Assembly (NCBI GenBank): GCA_902622515.1
Contig: CACNQE010000006.1
Coordinates: forward strand, 1 to 64,000
DNA from: an uncultured SAR116 cluster alpha proteobacterium
Lineage (GTDB): Bacteria > Pseudomonadota > Alphaproteobacteria > Puniceispirillales > Puniceispirillaceae
Direction: 5' to 3'
Length of the DNA stretch: 64,000 nucleotides
Positions 19,712-27,764 of this stretch are shown in pieces. The position numbers and the translations under genes were made by a program. The notes below the pieces were generated by a model that had not been told where the DNA came from, ran no database searches, and worked only from the letters and a program-made list of their open reading frames with translations. Each line of letters starts with the position of its first letter. Position 1 is the first letter of the stretch.

Positions 19712-19773
19712 AATATTACGGCCTAAATTTATCTTGTAAGTTTATAAATCCCGATCTATACAGTTGAAATGTT

Positions 19774-19848
19774 GCGGGCGTAGCTCAGTGGTAGAGCACA
19801 ACCTTGCCAAGGTTGGGGTCGAGGGTTCGAATCCCTTCGCCCGCTCCA
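19774..19848 (+). tRNA. tRNA-Gly(GCC)
   Basis: A 75-nt cloverleaf is readable: acceptor GCGGGCG with CGCCCGC, D-arm GCTC/GAGC, anticodon arm CAACC-TTGCCAA-GGTTG with anticodon GCC, T-arm GAGGG-TTCGAAT-CCCTT, discriminator T and an encoded CCA. Its 3' end (CTTCGCCCGCTCCA) is the attachment site of the adjacent island and is left intact. Confidence 0.97.
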
Positions 19849-19897
19849 TTTTCCAAGTATCAAGATCCAAGGACCGAGTGCCAAGTGACTGTTTCCA
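19835..19897 (+). repeat. attL plus left-end repeat, arm 1 of a 63-bp inverted repeat
   Basis: The segment begins with the last 14 bases of tRNA-Gly (the attachment core) and runs into the island. It recurs as an apparently exact reverse complement at 21,099-21,161, so the integrase gene is bracketed. The outer part contains CCAAG/GGACC words shared with other repeats in the island. Confidence 0.9.
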
Positions 19898-19933
19898 AAC
19901 GATTAATGTTCGGGAACAGGAGTTTGGTGTTCT

Positions 19934-21136
19934 ATGGTGTGGGTAAGGTCTCCGGTATACTTTTACAAAAGAAACGATACTTTTTACTTCTCGAGGGCGG
20001 TGCCTTCGGATCTCCGTCATCGGTTTAAGAAGAAAAAGATCGAGGTCTCCCTTCGGACAAAGTCAGAGGCAAAAGCAGCCAAGTCCGCGGCGGCACTCTC
20101 TGACAGGCTTGAGCGATACTGGGATAGCATCAGGATGGAGATAATCTATTCCCGTGAGTTGGGGATCAGTGTTGTTCCAGACAAATCCCATAATGAAGGT
20201 GTAACTGAACTGAGTTTGTCTGATGCATTGGCTCTGTATCAACGGCTCAAGGGAACCAGTAAGAGTAAACTCTTCTTTGAAGTATCTAACCGAAGCATTC
20301 GCTATCTGATTGAGTGCGTTGGCCATGATAATATAAATGGTCTGGGACCAGTAGACGCAGGACGGTTCAGGGACTTCCTATTTGATCGGGGGATGTCTTC
20401 ATCCTCGGTTAAGAGGGTTTTCTCATCTGTTAGAGCCATTATTAACTTGGCCATTAAAGAGCGTGGGCTTGCTATGACCAATGTGTTCAATGGCACCTTC
20501 ATTCCTGAAGACAACAAGAGGAAGGAGAGACTGCCTGTTCCCGATGATGTCATCAAACAGATCCAAAAGGAATGCAGAAGCCTTAATGATGAACCCAGAT
20601 GGTTGATAGCCCTGATCAGTGATACGGGCATGAGGCTTTCCGAAGCCTGCGGCCTGCTCTCTTCTGATATAGTTCTGGATACAGATATCCCTCACATCAA
20701 CCTTAGAGAGCATCAATGGCGAAGGCTTAAGACCTCCTCTAGTACAAGAGGGATACCATTGGTTGGCGCATCTCTTTGGGCAGCAGAAAAGATCAAGGCT
20801 CAAGGGACAGAGTTTGCCTTCTCCAAATACTGCAACACACAAAAGTGTAATGCCAACTCTGCCAGTGCAGCCCTCAACAAGTGGCTTAAGCCAAGATTGC
20901 CCGAGAGATGTGTGATCCACTCCTTCCGTCACAGCCTTAGGGACCGTCTACGGGCCATTGAATGCCCTACTGACATCGTTGATGCCATAGGCGGCTGGAC
21001 AACCGAAGGCATTGGCCAACGCTATGGCGAAGGCTATGACCTCAACATCAAAGCCAAGTGGATGGGAATGCTAACCTCGGTCCAAAAACCGAGATCCGTG
21101 GAAACAGTCACTTGGCACTCGGTCCTTGGATCTTGA
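19934..21136 (+). CDS. int: tyrosine recombinase (island integrase)
   Basis: This 400-aa integrase is expected to recombine the tRNA-Gly end with the island's attachment site. The N-terminus (VRSPVYFYKRNDTFYFSRAV) is the short beta segment found in DUF6538-type integrases. A SAM-like core-binding region follows (about 93-185), then the catalytic domain: Arg234 in DTGMRLSEACGLL, Lys266 region, HSFRHS (His329, Arg332), GGW at 353-355 and Tyr364 or Tyr368 as nucleophile. The last ~13 codons (from ETVTW) lie inside the inverted repeat arm at 21,099-21,161, so the C-terminus is probably rewritten, but it lies after the tyrosine. A truncated copy of its 5' end is at 49,764. Confidence 0.9.
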   Translation: MVWVRSPVYFYKRNDTFYFSRAVPSDLRHRFKKKKIEVSLRTKSEAKAAKSAAALSDRLERYWDSIRMEIIYSRELGISVVPDKSHNEGVTELSLSDALALYQRLKGTSKSKLFFEVSNRSIRYLIECVGHDNINGLGPVDAGRFRDFLFDRGMSSSSVKRVFSSVRAIINLAIKERGLAMTNVFNGTFIPEDNKRKERLPVPDDVIKQIQKECRSLNDEPRWLIALISDTGMRLSEACGLLSSDIVLDTDIPHINLREHQWRRLKTSSSTRGIPLVGASLWAAEKIKAQGTEFAFSKYCNTQKCNANSASAALNKWLKPRLPERCVIHSFRHSLRDRLRAIECPTDIVDAIGGWTTEGIGQRYGEGYDLNIKAKWMGMLTSVQKPRSVETVTWHSVLGS

Positions 21137-21161
21137 TACTTGGAAAATGGAGCGGGCGAAG
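21099..21161 (-). repeat. inverted copy of attL/left-end repeat (arm 2)
   Basis: This is the reverse complement of 19,835-19,897, including the 14-bp tRNA-Gly core at 21,148-21,161. It overlaps the end of the integrase gene. Together with the following right-end repeat it forms a complete 'right end - att - left end' junction in inverted orientation. Confidence 0.9.
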
Positions 21162-21466
21162 AGGGGTTCGAAGCCTATACACTGCACCATTTCAAGGCTG
21201 TTTCCAGTTATATCAATAGCTTATCATATCAGTAGATATGGTCAACTATCAAAACCTTACCTGCAACCTTACCTGAACCAATGTTTGTAATCCAATAGCC
21301 ATCTTTGATCTCATTTTAACTGCTCTTCGGGGTTACTTGAGCCTTTTGCTAAGCAACTCTGGAACTTTAGGAAGGACCGGGGACCATGTACCGTGGACCT
21401 GTGACCACGGACCCCGCAGGGTTGATGGATTGGCAAAGTAAGCGAAATGTGGTTTTGTTTTGGAAA
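21162..21466 (-). repeat. island right-end repeat, inverted copy A
   Basis: Read on the minus strand this ~300 bp closely matches 55,130-55,373 in front of attR: the same GTTCCAGAGTTGCTTAG stretch, the GATCAAAGATGGCTATTGG stretch and GGTTTTGATAGTTGACC. A GC-rich hairpin (21,379-21,415: GGGGACCATGTACCGTGG then CCACGGACCCC) is inside. The rest of the 504 bp between the integrase and the cyclase is AT-rich, with no gene. Confidence 0.85.
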
Positions 21467-21640
21467 TTTTGTTTTAGTAAATTAATACAGTTTAAATATT
21501 TAGGGATTTGGTATTTCGTAATTAATATCCTTATCTGACATATCATTTTAATTATACCTTTTTGTGTTGCTATTATAGTTTGAAACATAATTTCACATAA
21601 TGTACGCTAAAATTCGAGGCATTAGTTAAAGTGGAATTGG

Positions 21641-23509
21641 ATGGGCGAAAAGAGACTTAACCGAAAAGTTACTGTTATTTTTGCCACTGATGTTGTTGGC
21701 TACAGCAAGCACGTAGAAGACAACGAGAGCCTAACAATAAAAACTTATAGCGTACGTGAGACCGTCCTCCTTAAGTTAATTGGAGATTTCCAGGGCCGTG
21801 TTTTTAACACAGGCGGTGACTCAGTGCTGGCAGAATTTTCCAGTGCTGTGGATGCTGTCGAATGTGCCGCCACATTCCAAATGCGAATGACAGAGATCAA
21901 TAATAAACCTGATACAGAGTGCCGCTTAGAATTTCGGGTAGGAATAAACATGGGCGATGTGATCCAAAAAAATGAAAATCTGCTCGGCGACGGGGTAAAT
22001 ATTGCCGCAAGACTGGAGGCATTTGCTCAGCATAGCGGTGTTTGCATCTCAAAATCAGTATACGATCTCGTAGCTACAAAGACTGATTTTAGTTTCAATG
22101 ATCTTGGCATTCAGAGAGTAAAGGATAACAAATTTCATGCATTTGATCTGGTCCTTCCACACACAAATAAGAGAGTTCCCTCGATTGCCGCTGGAAAAAA
22201 AACGCCTATGTTATTGGCTTTTGCCTTTTTGGTTTTTGGTATCATTGTAAGTGCTACTTTTTTGATGCCGAAAAATGATTATTCTGACGGTGGTTCAATA
22301 GATGCTGACAAGGTGCCCATTTCCTCTTTTCCAGTAGTTCTAGTAATGCCGCTTAGAACATCTGGTCTTTCCAAAGACCAGTCCTCAGAGCTAGCAAAAG
22401 GTTTCACAGAAAGCATGATTACAACCCTAGCTAGCTATGATGGTGTTACTGTGCTCTCGAGCAGTACGAGCTACCACGCTCAAAAAAGTGAAATGTTGGA
22501 TGAAGAAATAAAACGCGAATTCGGGGTGGACCATGTAATTAGAGGTTCAATGCAGATAATTGGGCAAAAAGGTAGGCTGAACCTTGAAATAACCGACATA
22601 GATTTGGGTACGGTAACTGGAACTAAACAGAAGGATTTTGATATCAACGATATTTTTGAAGTCCAAGATCAATTAAGTTACGAAATCTTGCAGGAAATGC
22701 AAATCAATGTTGGGAATTCGGGGTCCGCGACAGCAAGTAAAATCCCATTCGATTCCATGGAAGATTATACGGCCTTTTTAAATTGGCGTATAGAGTGGCG
22801 GAAAGAAAACGAAGAGAGTTACTTTAAGTCTCTTTCAATGCTGGAAGAGCTCGACCGCAAAAATCCTGAGCTTTCAATGTCGATCTGGTTTGCTTGGCAA
22901 TTATTTAAAAAGACTGGCTTAGGTCTGAGCGCGGACCCGGAAGCAGACTCTTTGGAAATGTCAGAACTAATAAATAAAAGTTTTGCTAACCCAAACTCAG
23001 ATCAATCCATGAATTACGCTGCAAGAGCTTTGATCGGCCTTAATCGCTTGCAGCGAAGTTGCGAGGACTCGATCAAAGATGCTGATAAGGCTTTAGAATA
23101 TCCCACCACCGCAGATATCTTAATGATCACTGGCTACGTCTACAATGGTTGTGGTAAATTACAAAAAGGAATTGCTGCAACGAGACGGGCTCTAAGACTC
23201 ACCCCCAACGATAGTAGCTGGTTTATCACACGGAACTTAGTTCTAGCGTTGTTTATGAATCGACAATTTGAAGAAATAGCAGAGCTAGTGAATGCAAAAA
23301 TTGATGCTACCGACATGCACCCCGATATTTTAATAATCTGGGCGTATCTCAAATTCAAAAATGGAGACAAAAAAGAAGCAGAGAGTTATTGGGAAAGGGC
23401 CACAAATATCGGATTTGAACTAGACAAACGGAGATGGGTTAGCCAGTTACCCAAAGATTTGAAGAAAGATTTAGAAACTACGTTAACAACCGTTTCTAAT
23501 TCGCTTTAA
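21641..23509 (+). CDS. membrane-anchored class III nucleotide cyclase with FlgO/TolB-like and TPR regions
   Basis: This is a 622-aa protein. Residues 1-175 form a class III cyclase homology domain with both metal aspartates (Asp17 in FATDVVGYS, Asp60 in GGDSVLAEF) and the catalytic LLGDGVNIAARLE segment. One transmembrane helix follows (about 190-209). The next region, PVVLVMPLRTSG…LAKGFTESMITTLASYDGVTV, looks like the TolB-N/FlgO-type nucleotide-linked module of similar rhizobial cyclases. The C-terminal 250 residues are helical TPR-like repeats. Product cAMP versus cGMP cannot be decided by eye. It is flanked by island junction repeats on both sides and so forms its own cargo module. Confidence 0.85.
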   Translation: MGEKRLNRKVTVIFATDVVGYSKHVEDNESLTIKTYSVRETVLLKLIGDFQGRVFNTGGDSVLAEFSSAVDAVECAATFQMRMTEINNKPDTECRLEFRVGINMGDVIQKNENLLGDGVNIAARLEAFAQHSGVCISKSVYDLVATKTDFSFNDLGIQRVKDNKFHAFDLVLPHTNKRVPSIAAGKKTPMLLAFAFLVFGIIVSATFLMPKNDYSDGGSIDADKVPISSFPVVLVMPLRTSGLSKDQSSELAKGFTESMITTLASYDGVTVLSSSTSYHAQKSEMLDEEIKREFGVDHVIRGSMQIIGQKGRLNLEITDIDLGTVTGTKQKDFDINDIFEVQDQLSYEILQEMQINVGNSGSATASKIPFDSMEDYTAFLNWRIEWRKENEESYFKSLSMLEELDRKNPELSMSIWFAWQLFKKTGLGLSADPEADSLEMSELINKSFANPNSDQSMNYAARALIGLNRLQRSCEDSIKDADKALEYPTTADILMITGYVYNGCGKLQKGIAATRRALRLTPNDSSWFITRNLVLALFMNRQFEEIAELVNAKIDATDMHPDILIIWAYLKFKNGDKKEAESYWERATNIGFELDKRRWVSQLPKDLKKDLETTLTTVSNSL

Positions 23510-23580
23510 TCTCTCAAAAGAGTAGAGGTGATGTATAAATGGCTAGGGAAAATAGAAACCTAGGCTCAAGAACCAACTGC

Positions 23581-23765
23581 GATGGAAACAGTCACTTACA
23601 CCTGAGCCCACGTATCTTGATACTTGGTAAATGGTATCCAGCGGCGGGGTTCGATGCCCTACTACGGGGCTATCAGCAACCTGACTTTCAACTATATCAA
23701 TAGCTTAGCACATCAGCACTAAAAGTAAAGTGCCTCAATCTGGATAACAGTTTGGATAACAGTAC
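23581..23765 (-). repeat. diverged island junction, inverted copy E (right end - att-like - left end)
   Basis: Read on the minus strand it contains a CTGTTATCCAAACTGTTATC segment shared with 49,550-49,570, then CTAAGCTATTGATAT, an att-like GGGCATCGAACCCC…CCA whose acceptor-like end differs from tRNA-Gly, and CCAAGTATCAAGAT and AAGTGACTGTTTCC as in the left end. It occupies most of the 517 bp between the cyclase and the M48 gene. A GC-rich palindromic patch with CCAAGG/CCTTGG words follows at about 23,763-23,805. Confidence 0.75.
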
Positions 23766-24026
23766 CAAGGACCAAGGGCCGCGGATCGCGTTCCTTGGTT
23801 CTCGGATCGGGGTTACTGATGCCGTTTGGCAATCAGCTTGGCGATTTGTTCGAGGGGGCGGGGGATATTATTGCCTTGTCTGCAGCTGTTGGACCACGGA
23901 CCTTTAATGAATCGGGACGTTTATGCTAATGTGGTTTTATTAAGGTCGTTTTCTCAAATGGGATAATCCAAAGCTAATTTTAATCTCTAAAGTTAATAGA
24001 ACCATCTATATTGTAATGATAATTAA

Positions 24027-24911
24027 ATGAATATATTAAGATTTTTTAAATTAAATGCTTTTTACTATCCCCGGCTAATAATTTGGTTAGCGTCGATCAT
24101 TATTTTTGATGGTATAATTTTCTTTTTCATCAGTCAGATATCTACAGTAGACCTTCATTCTAATGCAAGACAATTCAATTTTGTATCCAAGATAGAGTCA
24201 GAAAAAATGGGAAAACAGTTTATAAACTATACCATTAGTGAAGTTTATCAAAAAGGTCATAAAGTTTTGTCGAAGGCAAGTGTTGAGCAACAACGTGTAG
24301 AAAATATATTATCAAAATTAGACAGTGCTTCTCCTTGGTTTGCTCGAAAAGATGTCAATATAGATATCGTTGAGTATCACGAGAAAAATGCACTGTATTA
24401 TGGTGCTGGTCATATTATAATTTTTACAGGTTTACTAAATGTTGTGAATGATGACGAGTTAGCTTTTGTGATATCCCATGAAATAATTCACATGTTGAGC
24501 AACCATCTTGAAGAAAATTATACAATCGCTAATTCTAAATCGACCAAAAGATTTTTTAATTTAGAAGAAGTGCTTTTAAAGCAACATGTAAAACAAGAGG
24601 AGGAAGCAGACAATTTTGGTGTTCATTTGGTTGCAAATGCAAAATTTGATCATTGTGGAATTTATACTCTAAGAAAAAAAATTGAGCCCCATCTGATAAG
24701 CAAATCTGGAAAAAAGAAAACTATCGATGACTGCGTGATGATTAGTGAAAACTTGGACACGCTACTTCCAAGCAAGATAAAAAATAGCGTCCTCGAATGC
24801 TCTAAAATATCGTGTAAGTTGAAAATGAGATATCTAGATTACATCCCTTTAAACGGCTTAGTAGCATTCATAAAGTTGATAAATTCATCATATTATCTAT
24901 TCCAGAAGTAG
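24027..24911 (+). CDS. M48 family metallopeptidase
   Basis: This 294-aa zinc peptidase has an N-terminal transmembrane helix (about 17-38) and a periplasm-facing domain. The zinc motif is HEIIHMLSNH (His151, Glu152, His155), and the third ligand lies in QEEEADNFG (about 190-198). A GAGHIIIFTGLLNVVNDDELAFVIS stretch ahead of the motif is typical of M48 proteins (BepA/LoiP-like). The C-terminal part is short and lacks TPRs. It lies 107 bp ahead of a small secreted protein gene, and substrates are unknown. Confidence 0.85.
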   Translation: MNILRFFKLNAFYYPRLIIWLASIIIFDGIIFFFISQISTVDLHSNARQFNFVSKIESEKMGKQFINYTISEVYQKGHKVLSKASVEQQRVENILSKLDSASPWFARKDVNIDIVEYHEKNALYYGAGHIIIFTGLLNVVNDDELAFVISHEIIHMLSNHLEENYTIANSKSTKRFFNLEEVLLKQHVKQEEEADNFGVHLVANAKFDHCGIYTLRKKIEPHLISKSGKKKTIDDCVMISENLDTLLPSKIKNSVLECSKISCKLKMRYLDYIPLNGLVAFIKLINSSYYLFQK

Positions 24912-25018
24912 ATTTGTGCTGATGTTAGTCATCATCTATTTTTATTTCATAGTTTTTTTATCACAAAAATAGTATATTTATTTGTAATGAAGAGACTAAA
25001 CCTGCAGGTTAATAACTA

Positions 25019-25393
25019 ATGAATTCTGTTTTTTTGAAATTTATTGCAAGCTCTTTAATTCTTTTTATTCTTTTTTTCATAAAAACAGCAAATTCATCTC
25101 AGTATCGAACACTATCTGAAACAGATGTACCGTTAAGCGAATGTTGGTATGTTCTAGAAAATGGCAATATTAATGCTAAACTTTCATCAGCATCTAGCCA
25201 GAATAATAACTTCACACACTACATTTTTTTCAAGAGCAGTATATATAGGATTGAAATTAATTGGAAAAGAATTCCCACTATTTTTTGCGAAAAAATAACA
25301 TATTTTGAAGATGTGAAGGAAAATTGGCAATCTTATAGCCAAGATACCGGAGAATGGATATTTTTAGATGACGAGAAAGGTAAAAACAAATAA
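25019..25393 (+). CDS. hypothetical secreted protein, 124 aa
   Basis: The first ~27 residues form a hydrophobic signal or anchor (LKFIASSLILFILFFIKTANS). The remainder is a small polar domain with two cysteines (in SECWYVL and TIFCEKI) that may form a disulfide in the periplasm. I do not recognise a family. It follows the M48 peptidase in the same direction and converges on the di-heme gene. Confidence 0.55.
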   Translation: MNSVFLKFIASSLILFILFFIKTANSSQYRTLSETDVPLSECWYVLENGNINAKLSSASSQNNNFTHYIFFKSSIYRIEINWKRIPTIFCEKITYFEDVKENWQSYSQDTGEWIFLDDEKGKNK

Positions 25394-25402
25394 TAATACT
25401 TT

Positions 25403-25996
25403 TTATTTTTTTTCCCGATGAACAAAATTTGATATGAATTCATGGTTAAAAATCATCTTTTTGTCCCACAATGGAGCAGTTCTTTTTAAACCATACCCAA
25501 CATCATGAAGCAAAAAATCGCTATAGGGGAAAACCATTTTTTCCTCCAAAATATAACTTTCTAACACATGACATGACGAACATCCATGTTCAACAAATAT
25601 TTTGGAAGCGGAAGGTTCAAGTACTTGGTGTGTCGGTTCAGGAGATAAGCTTTTAAATAACTTCCGGATGTTATCCATTTCTAGCTGGGAATTGATATTA
25701 ATATCATGCACTTCACTCGCGATATCAGCAAAATCTTCAAATTTAAAGGCTGCCAGATTGCTACCCCATTTTGCTATTAAAGGCGTTCCACCTCCATTTA
25801 CAATACTTATCTGACCTGAAATGCCATCATCATTCAAATCAAAGGGATCAAAAAATAGCAATGACCAGGTATCAGGCAGACCCTCAATTTCTTTGACGCC
25901 CGTAATATTCAGTTTTCCATTATCTGTCAAATGACAAGACAAACATTTTGAAACGCTATCTACAGCAAAAACCTCTATCGGTTCTGTCAAAATCAA
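25403..25996 (-). CDS. short di-heme protein, DUF1111 (thiol oxidoreductase-like) family
   Basis: This is a predicted periplasmic c-type cytochrome. Two heme motifs are seen, CLSCH (Cys18, Cys21, His22) and CSSCH (139-143). The C-terminal FPYSDFLLHDVG (156-167) and RTAPLW (172-177) are signatures of the DUF1111 di-heme family. At ~200 aa it is less than half the usual family length. The TTG at 25,996 would start inside the signal peptide. The frame is open upstream (…RQLAKVYLLIILIL), overlapping the end of the neighbouring gene, but offers no ATG, so the true start may be a rare codon or the gene may be damaged. It follows the PHO-box-preceded gene at 26,020. Confidence 0.7.
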   Translation of the reverse strand: MILTEPIEVFAVDSVSKCLSCHLTDNGKLNITGVKEIEGLPDTWSLLFFDPFDLNDDGISGQISIVNGGGTPLIAKWGSNLAAFKFEDFADIASEVHDININSQLEMDNIRKLFKSLSPEPTHQVLEPSASKIFVEHGCSSCHVLESYILEEKMVFPYSDFLLHDVGYGLKRTAPLWDKKMIFNHEFISNFVHREKK

Positions 25997-26019
25997 GATA
26001 ATGAGTAGATATACTTTTG

Positions 26020-26928
26020 CTAGCTGACGAATAATTTGGATGCTTTCTCAAGCTGCAAACCTAATGCAGCTGCTTTTTTTGTTATCTCGATTAATTCATT
26101 GCTACCTGCGGCTATGACTGATTCTCCATATTGCCCGGAGGTAGTGTTTCTTAGAGTTTCCAAAAGTAATGATAATTCCATATTTATTTCGTCTTCCAAT
26201 TGCGGGCTACGTATAGCAATAAATGGCTCCATATTTCTCCAAAATGCCATTACCCCAATGACCCTATGTCTGAATATAAAGCCATCTATTTCGCTCCAGC
26301 CAGATTCAAATCCCGTATCTGCAATACTCTTAACAAGATAATTAGACATAGAAACCAAAATCTCTTCCATAATCTCGTCGTCTTCATACAAAACTTCTTT
26401 ACTTGCAATTAGAAAATCCAACTGTTTAACAAGGGAACCTGTCTCAGAGTTAAGATTACTCAAGGCATTTCGAACATTTTCGATTGCACTTGAACAAACA
26501 TCATCATAGCATTCTTGTCTAATTGCTTTTTCTAATTCCAACAAATAAATTGGTTTGATGGGCTTTAGTTCATCCTCTACTTCAAAAATCCAAAAATTGG
26601 AATTATATCGTTTTAGTATTGTAGAAAATGAGCGTAATGCGCGTTTTTTAAATTTGCTATAATCTGTAATATTTTCGCTATCTATGGAAGCTAATAGTTG
26701 CGAGCTTATCATTTCGACCGCTTGCATACCGCCTTTTGCAAGCTCCCAGTTTACAAGAGCAGCCTCTTTCACACTCAGTTGGGGATTATAACTACTGGTG
26801 TCTGCTGACCTGACGCTTGCTTTAGAAGTCTCGTTTGCTATTACGGTATATGGCGAGTTTATTACGAATAAACCTAGTGCAATAACAAATAGTTTAACAT
26901 ATGAAGGAAATATAGCCAATTGTACCAT
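26020..26928 (-). CDS. unknown periplasmic all-helical protein
   Basis: This is a ~302-aa protein of no family I recognise. From the chosen ATG (MVQLAIFPSYVKLFVIALGL) it has a clear signal peptide, then a mostly helical, acidic chain with a Cys pair (QECYDDVCSS). It contains MAFWRNMEPFIAIRSPQLED, faintly reminiscent of imelysin/EfeO helical proteins. An upstream ATG at 26,955 exists. I prefer 26,928 because the PHO-box-like site then lies 51 bp away, as at the other genes. The DUF1111 gene follows almost directly, suggesting a two-gene operon. Confidence 0.6.
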   Translation of the reverse strand: MVQLAIFPSYVKLFVIALGLFVINSPYTVIANETSKASVRSADTSSYNPQLSVKEAALVNWELAKGGMQAVEMISSQLLASIDSENITDYSKFKKRALRSFSTILKRYNSNFWIFEVEDELKPIKPIYLLELEKAIRQECYDDVCSSAIENVRNALSNLNSETGSLVKQLDFLIASKEVLYEDDEIMEEILVSMSNYLVKSIADTGFESGWSEIDGFIFRHRVIGVMAFWRNMEPFIAIRSPQLEDEINMELSLLLETLRNTTSGQYGESVIAAGSNELIEITKKAAALGLQLEKASKLFVS

Positions 26929-26979
26929 TGTGAATTTACCAAATTGATTGAACATTTGAAAAAATTAAACTCAAAAAAT

Positions 26980-26997
26980 ATTACATTTTTATGAATT
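26980..26997 (-). promoter_or_regulatory. PHO-box-like site before the 26,020 gene
   Basis: The minus-strand sequence is AATTCAT-AAAA-ATGTAAT, matching the PhoB consensus CTGTCAT-AAAA-CTGTCAT at 13 of 18 positions with the correct 7-4-7 layout. Confidence 0.55.
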
Positions 26998-27066
26998 TAT
27001 TCCGGTTATTTAAAATAATATAATTTTTATTCAATCTTAGTTCCATTTTTCCCAATTCTTAAATTG

Positions 27067-27714
27067 TTAAGTTCTCGATTTGGCTAATTTACCCATTTGT
27101 TCTTTAGTTAAAGGAAGCAAAACACCTTTAGGATAGTTAAACAGTATCAATTCACCACTTCCAACTGGCAAGCCTGTTATAGCGGTGATAATGTCCTGAT
27201 GTGTAACCATTAGGTATATTTGTTTTAGGCTAATGTTTTTTATTAAATTATTTAGTACAAGAAGGGTCTCTTTTTTATCTACGAAACCTTGATAGAAAGT
27301 ATTAAGACCTGAAAATTTTTCGACTTTAATGTTGTCGAGTAGAACTGCCGTATCGAACGACCTGCACCACTCACTAGATAGTATTTTGTTAAAATTTAAA
27401 TCAGACTGTTTGAATAAATGCCCCGTTTGTTTGGATAATTGTCGACCCTCTTGTGATAAATTTCTTTGAGTTGAACAATCGAATTTCGAAAAGTTATCAG
27501 GGTCGCCCGTTCCAGGTGCTTTTTCGTGTCTCATAAATATTATATTAGCGTTTATTGCCTTTATTATTTCATCAAGCGTTTGAGACTCAAAATTTTTAAA
27601 ATCCAATATTATATACTTTATTTTATCAGAATTTGAGTGATCTTCAGCTAAACTGTAATTGTGTAAAAAAAATAAGTTAAGAATAATAAAAATTCGAATA
27701 TACAATGTATTCAT
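27067..27714 (-). CDS. secreted histidine phosphatase family protein
   Basis: This 215-aa branch-2-like histidine phosphatase has an N-terminal signal peptide (IRIFIILNLFFLHNYSLA, cleavage near 23). The catalytic motif is IIFMRHEKAPG (Arg62, His63), with Glu where RHG is common. A second histidine is in LMVTHQDIITAITG. It is likely a periplasmic phosphomonoesterase. It starts immediately after the terminator hairpin of the PhoX-like gene, so expression probably depends on read-through or a promoter overlapping the hairpin. Confidence 0.78.
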   Translation of the reverse strand: MNTLYIRIFIILNLFFLHNYSLAEDHSNSDKIKYIILDFKNFESQTLDEIIKAINANIIFMRHEKAPGTGDPDNFSKFDCSTQRNLSQEGRQLSKQTGHLFKQSDLNFNKILSSEWCRSFDTAVLLDNIKVEKFSGLNTFYQGFVDKKETLLVLNNLIKNISLKQIYLMVTHQDIITAITGLPVGSGELILFNYPKGVLLPLTKEQMGKLAKSRT

Positions 27715-27715
27715 C

Positions 27716-27748
27716 GTTAAAAAAACGGGGAAATTAATTCCCCGTTTT
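27716..27748 (-). terminator. rho-independent terminator after the PhoX-like gene
   Basis: Read leftward, AAAACGGGGAA-TTAA-TTTCCCCGTTTT forms a strong GC stem followed by a run of T. It lies between the PhoX-like stop (27,765) and the next ATG (27,714). Confidence 0.85.
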
Positions 27749-27764
27749 CCTCAAATTAGTGTTT

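Noticed and set aside
20063-20932. Several long minus-strand frames opposite the integrase
   Set aside because: They are by-products of the GC-richer integrase sequence; no motifs, ribosome-binding sites or neighbours support them.
21160-21180. A tRNA-Gly copy near the integrase end
   Set aside because: Only the 3' acceptor strand and part of a T-arm are present, in inverted orientation; it is an attachment-site copy.
23640-23680. A second tRNA gene suggested by GGGGTTCGATGCCC
   Set aside because: No acceptor, D-arm or anticodon stem can be folded around it; it fits as the att-like part of island junction E.
24010-24030. TTGTAATGATAATTAA before the M48 gene
   Set aside because: No second half-site, and it runs into the start codon.
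24982-24999. TTGTAAT-GAAG-AGACTAA before the 124-aa secreted protein gene
   Set aside because: Only the first half resembles a PHO half-site and it lies only 19 bp from the ATG.
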